Part shown: one piece after another, positions 1 through 6,609 of the stretch
Position numbering within the stretch: position 1 is the first letter of the stretch
How the letters are laid out: the number at the start of each line of letters is the position of its first letter
Notes under the pieces: model-generated
Told to the model about the DNA's origin: nothing
What the model saw: only the letters and a program-made list of their open reading frames with translations
The model's database searches: none
Position numbers and translations under genes: made by a program
Assembly (NCBI GenBank): GCA_947036475.1
Contig: CAMQRG010000096.1
Span: 1 to 7,743 of the forward strand
Source of the DNA: an uncultured Clostridia bacterium
GTDB lineage: Bacteria > Bacillota > Clostridia > Lachnospirales > Anaerotignaceae
DNA length: 7,743 nt
Direction: 5' to 3'

Positions 1-45
1 ACACGTAAGGAGTCGTCGGCAGCGTCAGATGTGTATAAGAGACAG
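1..45 (+). other. Nextera transposase adapter (non-genomic)
   Basis: The first 45 bases are library adapter. They read ACAC (end of the P5 arm), GTAAGGAG (an i5 index I recall as S505), TCGTCGGCAGCGTC (read 1 adapter), then the 19-base Tn5 mosaic end AGATGTGTATAAGAGACAG at 27-45. Genomic sequence starts at 46. The same 45 bases return in reverse complement at 7699-7743. Confidence 0.98.
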
Positions 46-61
46 ATTATTTCTTTTTGTG

Positions 62-80
62 TGGTATAGTATGAACATAC
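62..80 (+). promoter_or_regulatory. Extended -10 promoter with overlapping palindromic operator candidate
   Basis: TGGTATAGT at 62-70 is an extended -10 element (TGn plus TATAGT). Any -35 would fall at about 42-47, at the adapter junction, so it cannot be judged. A perfect dyad, GTATG-AA-CATAC, lies at 69-80. It overlaps the end of the -10 and the expected transcription start of the XRE gene. That is where an autorepressor operator would sit, but binding is inferred. Confidence 0.45.
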
Positions 81-101
81 CGACAAAGGAGGCGTATCAA
101 C

Positions 102-731
102 ATGAAAGATAAAGAATTGCGCAGGCTGATCGGTAGCAGGGCAAAACAGCGGAGGGTTGAGTTAGGATTGAACCAGCCTTATGTCGCAGAGAAGATGGGG
201 GTAGCCACTTCCACAATCGTGCGCTACGAGGCAGGGACAATCGACAACACAAAGAAGCTGGTCTTGGAAGGTCTGTCAGAAGCACTTCATGTATCTGTGG
301 AGTGGTTAAAAGGGGAAACAGAAGAATACGAAACAAACATTACGGATAAAAGGGAATTATTCATTCGTGATGTGATGTCCTCCATTCTCGCAAAGCTGCC
401 GTTTGACATGGAACAGGCAGAGTCGGACTTTACAAAGGATTTACTGCTGCTGATGTTGAGGGAGTATGAACTGTTCGTGGATTCTTTCCGGTTTGCCTGT
501 AAGAATTTCAAGGACAATGCGGAAAATGCCGCACTCGCCCGGACAATGGGGTTTGAATCGAATAAGGAATATAACGAGATTATGTTCCTTCGGGAAATCA
601 CCCACACCGTAAACATGTTTAATGATATGGGCGATATTGTGAGGATCTATTCCAAAAATCCTGAAACAGCCACCGTAAGGCTTGCAAATCTTCTTTCTAT
701 GGTATCGGGGGAAGAATCCGAATCGGTATAG
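102..731 (+). CDS. XRE-family (cI-like) transcriptional regulator of a mobile element
   Basis: This 209-residue DNA-binding protein probably represses genes of the integrated element. Residues about 8-70 form a Cro/CI-type helix-turn-helix: second helix around NQPYVAEKMGV (24-34), recognition helix around ATSTIVRYEAG (35-45), and a closing EALHVSVEWLKG segment. Residues 80-209 are mostly helical and do not look like a LexA/CI peptidase: I see no Ser/Lys self-cleavage signature, so RecA-triggered cleavage is not supported. I do not recognise this C-terminal domain. The start is fixed by AAAGGAGG at 85-92, nine bases before the ATG. The gene ends in TAG. It lies 87 bp upstream of the integrase in the same direction, a common pairing at the ends of Firmicutes conjugative elements and prophages. 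The specific target is unknown. Confidence 0.85.
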   Translation: MKDKELRRLIGSRAKQRRVELGLNQPYVAEKMGVATSTIVRYEAGTIDNTKKLVLEGLSEALHVSVEWLKGETEEYETNITDKRELFIRDVMSSILAKLPFDMEQAESDFTKDLLLLMLREYELFVDSFRFACKNFKDNAENAALARTMGFESNKEYNEIMFLREITHTVNMFNDMGDIVRIYSKNPETATVRLANLLSMVSGEESESV

Positions 732-757
732 TCAGACAACCGGAGTTATGATATACT
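729..757 (+). promoter_or_regulatory. Candidate integrase promoter
   Basis: TATACT at 752-757 is preceded by TGA at 749-751, making an extended -10. A weak -35 (TAGTCA, 729-734, four of six matches) lies 17 bp upstream and overlaps the stop codon of the XRE gene. The segment TATG-AT-ATAC at 747-756 resembles the XRE-gene dyad TATG-AAC-ATAC but is one base shorter. The regulator could therefore bind here too; this is inference. Confidence 0.4.
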
Positions 758-818
758 TACACGCAGAAAGCATTTCATCAGTTCCGATTGCCTGTTATCG
801 AAAGGAGAACAGATTATT

Positions 819-2117
819 ATGGCAAAAGGTTCTGTAAGGAAAAAAGGAAAGAAATGGTACTACCGCTTCTATGTGGAGGACGCAAGCGGAAACTTGGTAC
901 AGAAAGAATTTACGGGAACGGAAAGCAAGAGCGAGACGGAAAAGCTGTTGCGTCAGGCAATGGAGGACTATGAGGAAAAGAAATTCATTGCAAAAGCTGA
1001 CAACATCACGCTTGGAGAACTGCTTGATATTTGGGCGGAGGAAGAATTAAAGGTCGGCACGCTTAGCAACGGTACGGTGGAAAATTATCTCGGTGCGATA
1101 CGGTGCATTAAGAAACACCCTGTTGCTGACCGTAGATTAAAAACCGTAACAGCGGAGCATTTGCAGACATTCCTTGACCTGCTTACTTTCGGAGGGACTT
1201 ATCCAGACGGAAAAGTCAAAAAAGGATTGAGCAAAGACTATATCCACTCTTTCTCAGCGGTTTTACAGCAGTCGTTCCGTTTTGCGGTATTCCCAAAACA
1301 ACTGATTACGTTCAATCCAATGCAGTACATCAAGCTGAAACGAAAAGCAGAGGAAGTGGATCTGTTTTCAGAGGAAGATATGGGACAGACAGGCACGCAG
1401 CCTATTTCCCATGATGACTATGAGAAACTTATCGCTTATCTTAAAAAGAAAAATGTTTCAGCGGTTCTGCCGATACAGATAGCTTACTATGCAGGTCTTA
1501 GGATTGGCGAGGTATGCGGGCTGACCTAGCAGGACATCAATCTTGAAGAACAGTATCTTACGGTAAAACGGAGTGTCCGCTATGACGGCGCAAAGCACAA
1601 AACGATTATCGGACCGACAAAACGTAAGAAAGTGCGGACGGTTGATTTTGGAGACACGCTTACCGCCATACTGAAAAAAGCAAGGAAAGAACAGCTTAAA
1701 AATCAGATGCAGTACGGGGAACTGTACCACCGCAACTACTACAAGGAAGTACAGGATAAAAACAGGGTTTACTATGAGTATTACAGCTTGGAGAACACGC
1801 AGGACATTCCGGCGGATTACAACGAAATCTCATTTGTATGTTTAAGACCGGACGGCTGCCTTGAAACGCCGAGTACATTGAGTATCGTCTGCCGGACACT
1901 GGCAAAGAAACTGGACAGGTTTGAGGGTTTTCATTTCCACCAGCTCCGCCATACTTATACAAGCAATCTGCTGTCAAACGGCGCAGCACCGAAGGACGTG
2001 CAAGAACTCTTGGGACACTCTGACGTGAGTACCACGATGAATGTATATGCCCATGCTACAAGAGAGGCAAAGCGGACTTCCGCAAGGCTCTTGGATAAAG
2101 TGGCAGGCAACGATTAG
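819..2117 (+). pseudogene. int: Tn916-type tyrosine integrase broken by in-frame TAG
   Basis: This is a site-specific recombinase that would excise and integrate the element at its att sites. Read through the stop, it is a normal-length 432-residue integrase. It has an AP2-like arm-binding domain (about 1-58, starting MAKGSVRKKGKKWYYRF), a SAM-like core-binding domain (62-172) and a catalytic domain (195-432). Catalytic residues visible are Arg228 in GLRIGEVCGL, a Lys near 268-271 in TKRKK, His374 and Arg377 in HQLRH, His400 in LGHSD, and Tyr410 in NVYAH. Codon 237 (1527-1529) is TAG, in the place where relatives read LTWQDI, so a single TGG-to-TAG change explains it. The frame continues intact to a TAG at 2115-2117. 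The 236-residue product keeps only the first catalytic Arg and should be inactive. A GTG at 1632 could restart the C-terminal part, but I see no convincing ribosome binding site. The main start is supported by AAAGGAGA at 801-808. No xis gene fits between the regulator and int. Confidence 0.9.
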
Positions 2118-2133
2118 ATACATTCAGAAAAAC

Positions 2134-2174
2134 TTTCCCTTGTAAACTGCCCATAAGGGCAAAAACAAGGGAAA
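2134..2174. repeat. Two-tier hairpin just after the integrase
   Basis: Perfect 10-bp arms TTTCCCTTGT (2134-2143) and ACAAGGGAAA (2165-2174) enclose a second stem, TGCCC-ATAA-GGGCA (2148-2161). On the plus strand no T run follows, so it is not a standard terminator for int. On the minus strand the stem is followed by GTTTTT, so it could stop minus-strand transcription. It lies 17 bp after int, where an element end would be expected, and may be part of the recombination region. Confidence 0.6.
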
Positions 2175-2195
2175 ATAGAAATCATTTCACTATGT

Positions 2196-2233
2196 AAGGC
2201 TCTAAAAGCCTTGAAAAATAAGGAAAGTTCAAG
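2196..2233. repeat. Overlapping inverted repeats, candidate element/chromosome junction
   Basis: AAGGCT-CTAAA-AGCCTT (2196-2212) is a perfect 6-bp inverted repeat. It overlaps a second one, CTTGAA (2210-2215) and TTCAAG (2228-2233), with a 12-base spacer. The surrounding 2118-2280 stretch is A+T-rich and holds no plausible gene. An integrase is normally transcribed towards its own element end, so the att junction is likely between 2118 and 2280. The exact core site cannot be fixed because the other element end is outside the window. Confidence 0.35.
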
Positions 2234-2271
2234 AAAATCATCTGCAAATCCCGATTTGTCTGTAAGCTTAT

Positions 2272-2314
2272 TATAAAGAAATACCCGCTGAAAAGCAACT
2301 TCTTTCCAACGGGT
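2272..2314 (-). terminator. Rho-independent terminator of ytaF
   Basis: On the minus strand, ACCCGTTGGAAAG (2314-2302) pairs with CTTTTCAGCGGGT (2295-2283) over 13 bp with two G-U wobbles and a 6-base loop. It is followed by the U-rich ATTTCTTTAT. It lies about 50 bp after the ytaF stop codon. The wobbles form G-U pairs only in minus-strand RNA and are mismatches in plus-strand RNA, which sets the direction. It marks native chromosome, so the mobile element should end before this point. Confidence 0.75.
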
Positions 2315-2362
2315 GTCAGTTTCTTTACGGGAGCTGCCTCGAGGCGCGCCAGTTTTATGTTT

Positions 2363-2941
2363 TTATTGCAGGAGTGCGATACAAATGAGTATCCCGCCGG
2401 AAAGCAGCGACCAGAGGTTTTCCCTTGTGTTGGAGAGCCGCGTAAGTTTTGCGCCCATGTATGCCCCGATGGAAAGGAACGCTGTCTGGAACAATGCGGC
2501 AAACAGCGGCAGAAAGTTCACAGCCATACCGGAAACTGCCGCGCTCAGCCCGATGGCAAAGGAGTCAATAGAAAGAATAAACCCAAGCAGGACGGTTTCT
2601 GCCGGCTCTAATACGGAGGATTCGTTTTTATCACAACGCGAAGGTGCGTGAACGGCGGCAAGCGGAGAATCCGCTTCTTTTTTTTGCCCAAATCCCTGCA
2701 AACAAAGCCATATCCCGAACAAAAGCAGGAAACCCTGCCCCGCCCGTTCTGCCAGCCCCTGCGGCACAAATTGTGACAGCAGCCCGCCCAGCAGCAAAAA
2801 TCCTTCCATCATGAAAAAAGTTTCTGCCGCCAGCAAAAGCCTTGAAAGCGGTGGGAACGAAATGCGCCGCAAACCATAGGCAAGCCCGATGCCAAGAGCG
2901 TCCACGCTGAGCGACAGCGCAAGCAGTACGGAAAAGAACAT
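2363..2941 (-). CDS. ytaF: YtaF-type membrane protein of the MntP (DUF204) family
   Basis: This 192-residue inner-membrane protein has about six hydrophobic helices and a charged central loop (about 86-113). The family fold is an internal duplication. Here the two halves show matching first helices, LSLSVDALGIGLAYG (9-23, Ser12/Asp14) and FILSIDSFAIGLSAAV (121-136, Ser124/Asp126). In the related exporter MntP, acidic residues in such helices are needed for Mn2+ efflux. In Bacillus, YtaF is annotated as a sporulation membrane protein with no settled substrate. The pattern SxDAxGIGLAYGLR favours YtaF over MntP. The start is set by AGGAGGTG (2949-2956), seven bases before the ATG. That site could pair with ACCTC 24 bases upstream in the leader (2974-2978), a weak 5-bp occlusion hairpin. 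The gene diverges from the Ca2+ ATPase across 141 bp, in which I found no convincing promoter. Confidence 0.8.
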   Translation of the reverse strand: MFFSVLLALSLSVDALGIGLAYGLRRISFPPLSRLLLAAETFFMMEGFLLLGGLLSQFVPQGLAERAGQGFLLLFGIWLCLQGFGQKKEADSPLAAVHAPSRCDKNESSVLEPAETVLLGFILSIDSFAIGLSAAVSGMAVNFLPLFAALFQTAFLSIGAYMGAKLTRLSNTRENLWSLLSGGILICIALLQ

Positions 2942-3082
2942 AGGGAAACACCTCCTGCTGTTATCCTATGCGTGAGGTCTTTTTTGGGGAGTGTCCTCAT
3001 AGATATGAAAAAGAAGGACAAACCTGAGGCGTCTGGCGGACTGGACGTCTGAAAAATACGGCAGAGGAATGGGTGAGGAAGT

Positions 3083-5737
3083 ATGAAATGGTGGCATATG
3101 AGCCTTTCTGAAGTGGGGAAAGCCCTGCGGACAAGCCTGAATGATGGCCTTTCCCCGGAAGAGGCGGCGAAACGCCTTGCGGAGCATGGGAAGAACCGGC
3201 TGGAGCAGGAAAGCGGGAAGGGAGGTTTTTTGAGCCGCTTTCTGGCACAGTTCAACGATTTTATGGTACTGCTCCTGCTGGGGGCGGCGGCGGTTTCGTT
3301 TGCGGTATCCTATTGGAATGGCGAAAATGATTTTGTGGATTCGGCAATTATCATTGGCATTGTCGTTTTGAACAGCCTGCTCGGGGTGATACAGGAAAGC
3401 AGGGCGGAGAAGGCATTAGAGGCGCTGAAAGAATTATCCGCGCCAAAAGCGTGCGTATTGCGCGGCGGGCAGGAAAAGGAAATTCCCGCGGAGGATGTTG
3501 TGCAGGGGGATATTCTTCTTCTGCATGCGGGGGATTTTATCTGCGCGGACGGGCGTATTTTGGAAAACCATGGTATGAAAACAGAGGAAAGTGCGATTAC
3601 AGGAGAATCCATTGCATCGGAGAAAGAAGAAAAGGGATTGCTGCCTGAGGAAACCCCGCTTGGCGACAGGAAAAATATGGTGCTTTCAGGCAGTTATCTT
3701 CTTTCCGGCTCAGGCAAAGCTATCGTTATGGCAACAGGAATGGATACGGAAATCGGGCGGATTGCTGCGCTCCTTGCAGAACAGGAGGACAGCGAAACGC
3801 CTTTGCAGAAAAAGCTGGGTGAAACAGGGAAAACACTGGGCATCGGCGCGCTGGCAGTCTGCGGCGTGATATTCGCAATGGGGCTCCTGCGTCATCAGGA
3901 ACCGTTTGCGATGTTTATGACTTCCGTCAGTCTTGCTGTGGCGGCAATTCCGGAAGGTCTGCCCGCCATTGTTACCATCGTTCTTGCAATCGGTATGCAG
4001 AGAATGTCACAAAGGAATACCATTATCCGCCGTCTGCCTGCTGTGGAAACGCTGGGCGGTGCAGAGGTTATCTGTTCTGATAAAACGGGGACGCTGACGC
4101 AGAACCGCATGAAAGTCGTAAAAACGGCAGGGCTTGGGCGTCCGCTGGAGCGCGACCCGGAAAAACGGAAATTCATTATGATGCTTTTCGCGCTCTGCAA
4201 CGATGCGAAGAAAGAAGGCAGACGAATCCTTGGCGAGCCGACAGAAAAAGCGTTGGCAGAGGCAGCGGAGGAAGCAGGGCTTTCCCTTGCGGAACTGCGG
4301 CGGGAAATGCCCCGAAAAGGAGAAATCCCGTTTTCTTCGGAACGAAAGCTGATGACGACACTGCATAAAACTGCCGAAGGGAAATGGCTTTCTGTGACGA
4401 AGGGCGCGCCGGATATTTTGCTGGAAAAATGCAGCCACTGTCTGGACGGTTCCGGTCAGGCGCCTTTTACGGGCGGGCGCAAAAGCAGCGTCCGTATGCT
4501 GAACGGCGAAATGGCGGCGAATGCTCTGCGTGTCGTTGCGGCGGCATTCCGCGAATGGGACGAGGAACCGAAAAATCTTTCGCCGGAATATTTGGAAAAC
4601 GATTTAGTATTTGCAGGCATGGCGGGTATGATAGACCCGCCGAGGGAAGAAGCGGCGGAGGCAGTCAGCGTCTGCAAAAAGGCGGGGATACGTCCTGTGA
4701 TGATTACGGGCGACCATGCGCTGACAGCACAGGCGATTGCCGCGCGTCTGGGGATATTCCAAAAGGGCGACCGCTGTATCACAGGGCAGGAACTGGACAG
4801 GCTGACAGATGAAGAACTGGGGCAGGCGGCGGAACGGTGTACTGTGTTTGCGAGAGTTGCTCCGGAGCATAAAGTACGTATTGTGAAGGCGTTTCAAAAT
4901 GGCGGGCATATCGTCGCCATGACGGGGGACGGCGTGAACGACGCGCCGGCGCTGAAAGCGGCAGACATTGGCTGCGCCATGGGCAAAAATGGAACAGAGG
5001 TTGCAAAAGGTGCGGCGGATATGATACTGACAGACGATAACTTTGCCACGATTGTGGAGGCGGTGCGCGAAGGGCGCAGTATTTATGATAATATCCGCAA
5101 GGCAGTGCATTTCCTTCTTTCCAGTAATATCGGGGAAATTATTACCATATTTGCGGCAATGTGCTTCGGCTGGGCGACGCCCCTCCTGCCGATACAGCTT
5201 CTGTGGGTGAACCTTGTAACGGATTCCCTTCCGGCAATTGCGCTTGGGCTGGACCCTGCGGAAAAGGACGTAATGGAGCGTCCGCCCCGAAAACAGGAAA
5301 CAACGCTGTTTGGCGGCGGTATGGGGAGCCGGATTGTAGTGGAGGGTATGATGATTGGTATGCTTGCGCTGCTTGCGTTCGGTATCGGGCATGTTTATTT
5401 TGACCATGGTCAGGGCTACGCAGTAGGGCGGACAATGGCGTTTGCGGTGCTTTCGCTTTCACAGCTGGTGCATGCGTTTAATATGCGGACGGAACACTCT
5501 CTGTTCCATATTTCCGTTTTAGGCAACCCGTTTTTGGTGGGGGCGTTTTTGGCGGGTGTGGTGCTGCAGGCAGGCGTTATCATGCTTGCGCCGTTGGCGG
5601 CAGTGTTCAAGGTCTGCCCGCTGTCCACAGTGCAGTGGTTGATTGTGGCAGGGCTGGCGTTTGTCCCTCTGCCTGTGGTGGAGCTGGAAAAATGTAAGGA
5701 CAGGCTGCTGGAAAGGCGGCGGGAGCAGTCCCTTTGA
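3083..5737 (+). CDS. P-type (IIA, SERCA/PMCA-like) calcium-transporting ATPase
   Basis: This 884-residue ATP-driven cation pump in the cytoplasmic membrane most likely exports Ca2+. All P-type landmarks are present in order: N-terminal cation ATPase domain (MKWWHMS start), actuator loop TGES (173-176), M4 PEGLPA (290-295, Glu291), phosphorylation site DKTGT (Asp333), nucleotide-binding KGAP (440-443), DPP (518-520), TGD (542-544), and hinge TGDGVNDAP (614-622). M5 SSNIGE (Asn682, Glu685) and M6 NLVTDSLPA (Asn710, Thr713, Asp714) match SERCA ion ligands. In M8, where SERCA has a ligand Glu, the aligned residue appears to be Gln794 in SQLVHAFN. That is PMCA-like and hints at one ion per cycle. 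M6 lacks the PMR1 Gln linked to Mn2+ selectivity. The ribosome binding site is modest (GAGGAA, 3075-3080, very close to ATG). MKWWH is typical of homologous N termini, so I keep this start over Met6. No frameshift is seen. Its transcript runs into the compound terminator shared with rpsR. Confidence 0.93.
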   Translation: MKWWHMSLSEVGKALRTSLNDGLSPEEAAKRLAEHGKNRLEQESGKGGFLSRFLAQFNDFMVLLLLGAAAVSFAVSYWNGENDFVDSAIIIGIVVLNSLLGVIQESRAEKALEALKELSAPKACVLRGGQEKEIPAEDVVQGDILLLHAGDFICADGRILENHGMKTEESAITGESIASEKEEKGLLPEETPLGDRKNMVLSGSYLLSGSGKAIVMATGMDTEIGRIAALLAEQEDSETPLQKKLGETGKTLGIGALAVCGVIFAMGLLRHQEPFAMFMTSVSLAVAAIPEGLPAIVTIVLAIGMQRMSQRNTIIRRLPAVETLGGAEVICSDKTGTLTQNRMKVVKTAGLGRPLERDPEKRKFIMMLFALCNDAKKEGRRILGEPTEKALAEAAEEAGLSLAELRREMPRKGEIPFSSERKLMTTLHKTAEGKWLSVTKGAPDILLEKCSHCLDGSGQAPFTGGRKSSVRMLNGEMAANALRVVAAAFREWDEEPKNLSPEYLENDLVFAGMAGMIDPPREEAAEAVSVCKKAGIRPVMITGDHALTAQAIAARLGIFQKGDRCITGQELDRLTDEELGQAAERCTVFARVAPEHKVRIVKAFQNGGHIVAMTGDGVNDAPALKAADIGCAMGKNGTEVAKGAADMILTDDNFATIVEAVREGRSIYDNIRKAVHFLLSSNIGEIITIFAAMCFGWATPLLPIQLLWVNLVTDSLPAIALGLDPAEKDVMERPPRKQETTLFGGGMGSRIVVEGMMIGMLALLAFGIGHVYFDHGQGYAVGRTMAFAVLSLSQLVHAFNMRTEHSLFHISVLGNPFLVGAFLAGVVLQAGVIMLAPLAAVFKVCPLSTVQWLIVAGLAFVPLPVVELEKCKDRLLERRREQSL

Positions 5738-5769
5738 AAAGCAGAAAAAAAAGACCCGGTACAATGGGC

Positions 5770-5811
5770 GTTGCCATAAGAAAATTTCAAAGGAAATTTT
5801 CTTATGGCAAC
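5770..5811. repeat. Perfect 19-bp inverted repeat, loop AAAG
   Basis: The arms at 5770-5788 and 5793-5811 are perfect reverse complements around a 4-base loop. GGC (5767-5769) and GCC (5813-5815) can extend the stem past a one-base bulge. The arms contain TTGCCATAAGAAA, matching 11 of 13 bases of the arm of the next hairpin (TTGACTTAAGAAA). No T run follows, so by itself it is not an intrinsic terminator. Confidence 0.9.
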
Positions 5812-5823
5812 AGCCGTCAGCGT

Positions 5824-5871
5824 TTGACTTAAGAAACCAAACCAAAAGAAAAATTTGTTTTCTTAAGTCAA
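5824..5871. repeat. Second, related hairpin (13-bp arms plus 4 bp)
   Basis: TTGACTTAAGAAA (5824-5836) is the perfect reverse complement of 5859-5871. After one mismatch, CAAA/TTTG adds four more pairs (5838-5841 with 5854-5857), leaving a 12-base purine-rich loop. Shared TTGnCnTAAGAAA arms show that this hairpin and the one at 5770-5811 are related copies. Confidence 0.88.
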
Positions 5872-5899
5872 GCCGCCTTAACTGGGTCTTTTGCTTTGC

Positions 5900-6130
5900 T
5901 TAATCCTGTGTATAAGGCATCAGGGATACGTGTCTTGCTCTCTTGATGGCTGTTGTCAAAGCCCTCTGGTGCTTTGCGCAGTTGCCCGTAATTCTTCTGG
6001 GAAGAATTTTTCCCCGTTCGGAAACATATCTTCTCAGCTTGCTTACGTCCTTGTAATCAATTGTTGTTACTTTATCTGCACAACACTGGCAAACGCGTTT
6101 TTTCCTGCGGCCACGTTTTTTCTGAATCAT
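5900..6130 (-). CDS. rpsR: 30S ribosomal protein S18
   Basis: This 76-residue protein of the small-subunit platform binds 16S rRNA together with S6. The family signatures are clear: TTIDYKDVSKLRRYVSERGK, ILPRRITG, and CAKHQRALTTAIKRARH. Cys14-x-x-Cys17 together with Cys51-x-x-His54 form a plausible zinc site, the C+ form of S18. Length is normal (Bacillus S18 has 79 residues). AAAAGGAGGA (6138-6147) sits seven bases before the ATG. It is the last gene of the rpsF-ssb-rpsR operon, 26 bp after ssb. Its stop codon is seven bases from the compound terminator. Confidence 0.97.
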   Translation of the reverse strand: MIQKKRGRRKKRVCQCCADKVTTIDYKDVSKLRRYVSERGKILPRRITGNCAKHQRALTTAIKRARHVSLMPYTQD

Positions 6131-6156
6131 GTCTGAATCCTCCTTTTCCGGTTATT

Positions 6157-6597
6157 TTAGAAAGGCAGATCGTCGTCCTCGATACTTTCGTCGATGGGGT
6201 AAAATCCATCGGACGGGGGCGCGGGCTGCGCTGCGGCTCTGGGGGCAGGTGCGGAATCCCTGTGGCTCTCGAAAGAGGAACGGCTTTCCGCGAAATACTG
6301 TTCTTCTACGACAACATCTGTCGACCAGCGTTTCTTACCCTCGTTATCGTCCCAGCTGCGAACCTGCAAACGGCCGACTACGCCGACCATCTGGCCTTTT
6401 TTGAAATATCTCTCAGCAAATTCGCCGGTTTTACCGAATGCAACACATCCGATAAAATCAGCATCCTGATCGCCCTGACGCTTAAAACGGCGGTTGACCG
6501 CTAAAGTGTATCTGGCTACGGCAAGCGGCTCGCTCCCCTGGGAATAACGTACCTCCGGGTCGCGCGTCAGCCGTCCCATCAAAATCACTTTGTTCAT
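6157..6597 (-). CDS. ssb: Single-stranded DNA-binding protein
   Basis: This 146-residue SSB coats single-stranded DNA in replication, repair and recombination. Residues 1-105 form the OB fold, with family motifs MNKVILMGRLTRDPEVRY, DFIGCVAFGKTGEFAERYFKKG and GRLQVRSW. A low-complexity Ala/Pro/Ser linker (about 106-135) leads to the acidic tip DDDLPF (141-146), which docks replication and repair partners. It is the chromosomal housekeeping type, as shown by its place between rpsF and rpsR. The ribosome binding site TAAGGAGG (6605-6612) includes the rpsF stop codon TAA (6610-6612), so translation of the two genes is probably coupled. Confidence 0.97.
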   Translation of the reverse strand: MNKVILMGRLTRDPEVRYSQGSEPLAVARYTLAVNRRFKRQGDQDADFIGCVAFGKTGEFAERYFKKGQMVGVVGRLQVRSWDDNEGKKRWSTDVVVEEQYFAESRSSFESHRDSAPAPRAAAQPAPPSDGFYPIDESIEDDDLPF

Positions 6598-6609
6598 GCT
6601 GCCGCCTCC

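Larger units (their letters stand above)
5745..5896. terminator. Compound bidirectional terminator enclosing two hairpins
   Basis: AAAAGACCCGGT (5749-5760, inside an A8 run that starts at 5745) pairs with ACTGGGTCTTTT (5881-5892) over 12 bp with one G-U pair. A and T tracts lie on the outer flanks, so it can end transcription both ways: after the ATPase (plus) and, seven bases after the rpsR stop, on the minus strand. The 120 bases between the arms are not a simple loop but hold two long hairpins (5770-5811 and 5824-5871). The whole unit folds as a three-way junction. Confidence 0.7.

Noticed and set aside
1527..1529. TAG read as an amino acid (amber recoding)
   Set aside because: The XRE gene and the integrase itself both end with TAG, and the expected residue is Trp, not the Gln used by known TAG-recoding phages.
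1632..2117. Separate 161-residue integrase gene starting at GTG
   Set aside because: It is in the same frame as the upstream integrase and lacks a convincing ribosome binding site; it is best read as the 3' part of one broken gene.
2337..2350. Adjacent XhoI and AscI sites resembling a cloning linker
   Set aside because: Only these two overlapping sites occur, inside native sequence between ytaF and its terminator, with no vector sequence nearby.
2942..3082. Mn2+ (yybP-ykoY) riboswitch upstream of the ATPase
   Set aside because: GGGGAGT is present, but the partner AAGACC-type segment and the closing stem are missing; no class could be assigned.
4604..5407. 267-codon minus-strand reading frame inside the ATPase gene
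   Set aside because: It is the antisense of conserved P-type ATPase motifs, rich in Arg/His/Pro, with no ribosome binding site or recognisable domain.
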